DNA from: Oscillospiraceae bacterium
GTDB taxonomy: Bacteria > Bacillota > Clostridia > Oscillospirales > Ruminococcaceae
Reading direction: 5' to 3'
Assembly (NCBI GenBank): GCA_020024475.1
Contig: JAHHTS010000122.1
Span: 1 to 5,994, forward strand
Length of the DNA stretch: 5,994 nucleotides
Shown here: piece after piece, positions 4,577 through 5,994 of the stretch
Layout: every line of letters begins with the position of its first letter
Position numbering within the stretch: position 1 is the stretch's first letter
Made by a program: the position numbers and the translations under genes
Notes under the pieces: generated by a model
What the model saw: only the letters and a program-made list of their open reading frames with translations
What the model was told of the DNA's origin: nothing
Databases searched by the model: none

Positions 4577-5994
4577 TTGAAAAATAGAAGAATTAATTTA
4601 ATATTAGGTATATTGATAATGACAATCTTTTTAACTAGTGAATGTAAAAGTTATGCTTTAGTAAATAATATTAATCAAAGTAATTACGTTGATGATTTAG
4701 GTATTACTAAAACTATTTATTGGACTAATGGAATTGTACCCCCGAAGATGGGAGGGACTGACTCTCAATTTGTAAAGGATGAATATCATATAAATGGAGT
4801 CCATTATATTGAATACACTTCACCATTTATAAATGGAAATGGCTGGTATGATATTAATAAAAGTTTTAATGCAGATACTTTTCTGTGTTTTTCTGCTGCT
4901 TCCTCTAATATGTTACATTGGTGGTTTGATCAAAATAGTGAATATATAAATAAATATATTGAGAAAAATCCTAATAAGGATAAAATAGATATGATTAAAA
5001 AATTCAAAAATAGTAAAGTTGATCAAAATAATAGTGATATTTATAAGGAGTTTGTTAGACAATTTGCTAATCGTAAGGTGGGATATTGGCCAGATATATT
5101 ACAAGATCAATTCATTAATGGATATGCTCCAAAAGAAAATGGTGGAGTAAATGATCAAGACTGGGATGGGCCTATATTAATTGAAAACGGACCTGATAAA
5201 AGAGGTGGATATTTTTATGATGTATTTCAAATTGAAAAATTAACGGAAAGAAGATATTATGATAGTTATAAATATTTATCAAGGGATTTAAAGACATTTA
5301 TTCAAGATGGAAAAATTATTACTTTAACGTATGACACTGGGAAAATAGCACACGTTTTAACTGTTTGGGGTGTTGAATACGATGATAATGGTAATTTATG
5401 TGCTATTTACTTTACAGATTCAGATGATCCAGTTGAAAGAGGAATGGTACGCTATAGAATTGCAAATAGAAATGGAGTTCCTTATTTAACTACAGATGTT
5501 AACGATTTTGGAGCTGGTAGTAGAGTAACTAGTATTACAACTTTGGCTTCTGGTAAAAACACTTGGAATAAATATTTTAATATTACTGAAAAGGAAATTG
5601 ATGAAAATAGTATTTCTTTAGAATATACAAATACCATATATAATGGGAAAGCAAAATCACCGAAAGTAATAGTAAATGGGCTTAAGGAAAATATTGATTA
5701 TAAAGTTTTATATAAAAATAATATGAATGTAGGAACTGCTAATGTTATCATAACTGGAATAGGAAATTATACTGGAGAAGTAGTGAAAAGTTTTAATATT
5801 ATTCCTGCGAAATTAAGTAACAAAGAAGTAGGTATTTCATATGAATCAATCAAATATGATGGTAGTGAAAAAACTCCTACTGTAACTATTGATGGGCTTA
5901 AGGAAAATATTGATTATAAAGTTTTATATAAAAATAATGTGAATGTAGGAACTGCTAATGTTATCATAACTGGAATAGGAAATTATACTGGAGA
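4577..5994 (+). CDS. Secreted IdeS/Mac-like cysteine protease (peptidase family C66) with Ig-like repeats, 3' end outside window
   Basis: The 472 visible residues show a signal peptide (1-27, cleavage likely after SYA), a protease domain (about 35-335) and Ig-like repeats (from about 346). The domain aligns closely with streptococcal IdeS as I remember it. Lys95 lies in GWYDINKSF, Cys104 in LCFSAASSNMLHWWFDQN, His259 in AHVLTVWGVEYDDNGNL, and Asp281 and Asp283 in YFTDSDD. These correspond to IdeS Lys84, Cys94, His262, Asp284 and Asp286, and the His-Asp spacing is the same. IdeS cuts IgG heavy chains in the lower hinge; other family members prefer other antibody classes, so immunoglobulin is the likely substrate but the class is unknown. 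Each repeat has the pattern NGLKENIDYKVLYKNN, then VGTANVIITGIGNYTG, with a 72-residue period; these tails usually extend surface or secreted proteins. TTG 4577 is preferred for its AGGGTGAT site at 4565-4572; in-frame GTG 4568 would add three residues. Confidence 0.92.
   Translation, partial: MKNRRINLILGILIMTIFLTSECKSYALVNNINQSNYVDDLGITKTIYWTNGIVPPKMGGTDSQFVKDEYHINGVHYIEYTSPFINGNGWYDINKSFNADTFLCFSAASSNMLHWWFDQNSEYINKYIEKNPNKDKIDMIKKFKNSKVDQNNSDIYKEFVRQFANRKVGYWPDILQDQFINGYAPKENGGVNDQDWDGPILIENGPDKRGGYFYDVFQIEKLTERRYYDSYKYLSRDLKTFIQDGKIITLTYDTGKIAHVLTVWGVEYDDNGNLCAIYFTDSDDPVERGMVRYRIANRNGVPYLTTDVNDFGAGSRVTSITTLASGKNTWNKYFNITEKEIDENSISLEYTNTIYNGKAKSPKVIVNGLKENIDYKVLYKNNMNVGTANVIITGIGNYTGEVVKSFNIIPAKLSNKEVGISYESIKYDGSEKTPTVTIDGLKENIDYKVLYKNNVNVGTANVIITGIGNYTG
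5676..5994 (+). repeat. Two nearly identical 103-bp copies within the Ig-like repeats
   Basis: The segment 5676-5778 recurs at 5892-5994 with one difference (ATG in the first copy, GTG in the second, giving Met to Val). The copies are 216 bases, or 72 codons, apart. The 113 bases between them are much less alike than the copies are, so identity is focused on the second half of each repeat unit. The second copy is cut by the window edge, and more units may follow. Confidence 0.9.

Noticed and set aside
4634..4648. Lipoprotein signal (LTSEC) in the IdeS-like protein
   Set aside because: Glutamate just before the cysteine does not fit a lipobox, while an ordinary cleavage site after SYA does.

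Overview
The window is very A/T-rich DNA from a low-GC Gram-positive bacterium. TGG is the tryptophan codon and TGA acts as a stop, ribosome binding sites are strong AGGAGG types, and the surface-protein repeats are of a kind common in gut Firmicutes. The overall look (mobile-element debris, Ig-like surface repeats, A/T-rich codons) fits a gut clostridial or Erysipelotrichia-type commensal. That placement is an inference; no taxonomic marker gene is present.

Layout. (1) 1-1484: the 3' part of a sensor histidine kinase; then a promoter and a small secreted-peptide gene whose signal-peptide start is broken; then a 78-residue protein with two membrane segments. (2) 1485-2433: no intact long gene. 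It holds a 16-bp tandem duplication, a cluster of dyads ending in a clear intrinsic terminator, a frameshifted coding relic, a hairpin, and a short TnpW-like transposon gene. (3) 2457-3387: a tidy two-gene unit made of a promoter flanked by an 11-bp direct repeat, an Xre-type regulator with two membrane segments, a small membrane protein, and a terminator. (4) 3410-4232: a G/C-richer pseudogene of the Tn916 Orf21/YdcQ/TcpA-type conjugative coupling ATPase, truncated before its ATPase core and abutting an opposite-strand fragment of another unrecognised gene. Regions 2 and 4 read as the remains of one or more integrative elements. (5) 4233-5994: a non-coding spacer, a good extended -10 promoter, and a secreted cysteine protease of the IdeS/Mac (peptidase family C66) type. 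It has all recognisable catalytic residues and is followed by Ig-like repeats that run off the window.

The most interesting item is the IdeS-like protease. This family is best known from streptococci as enzymes that cut immunoglobulin heavy chains. Here it has its own promoter, a TTG start, a signal peptide, and a C-terminal tail of repeats that is nearly identical at DNA level and absent from streptococcal IdeS. Its position beside decayed conjugative-element genes hints at acquisition by transfer, but this is not proven.
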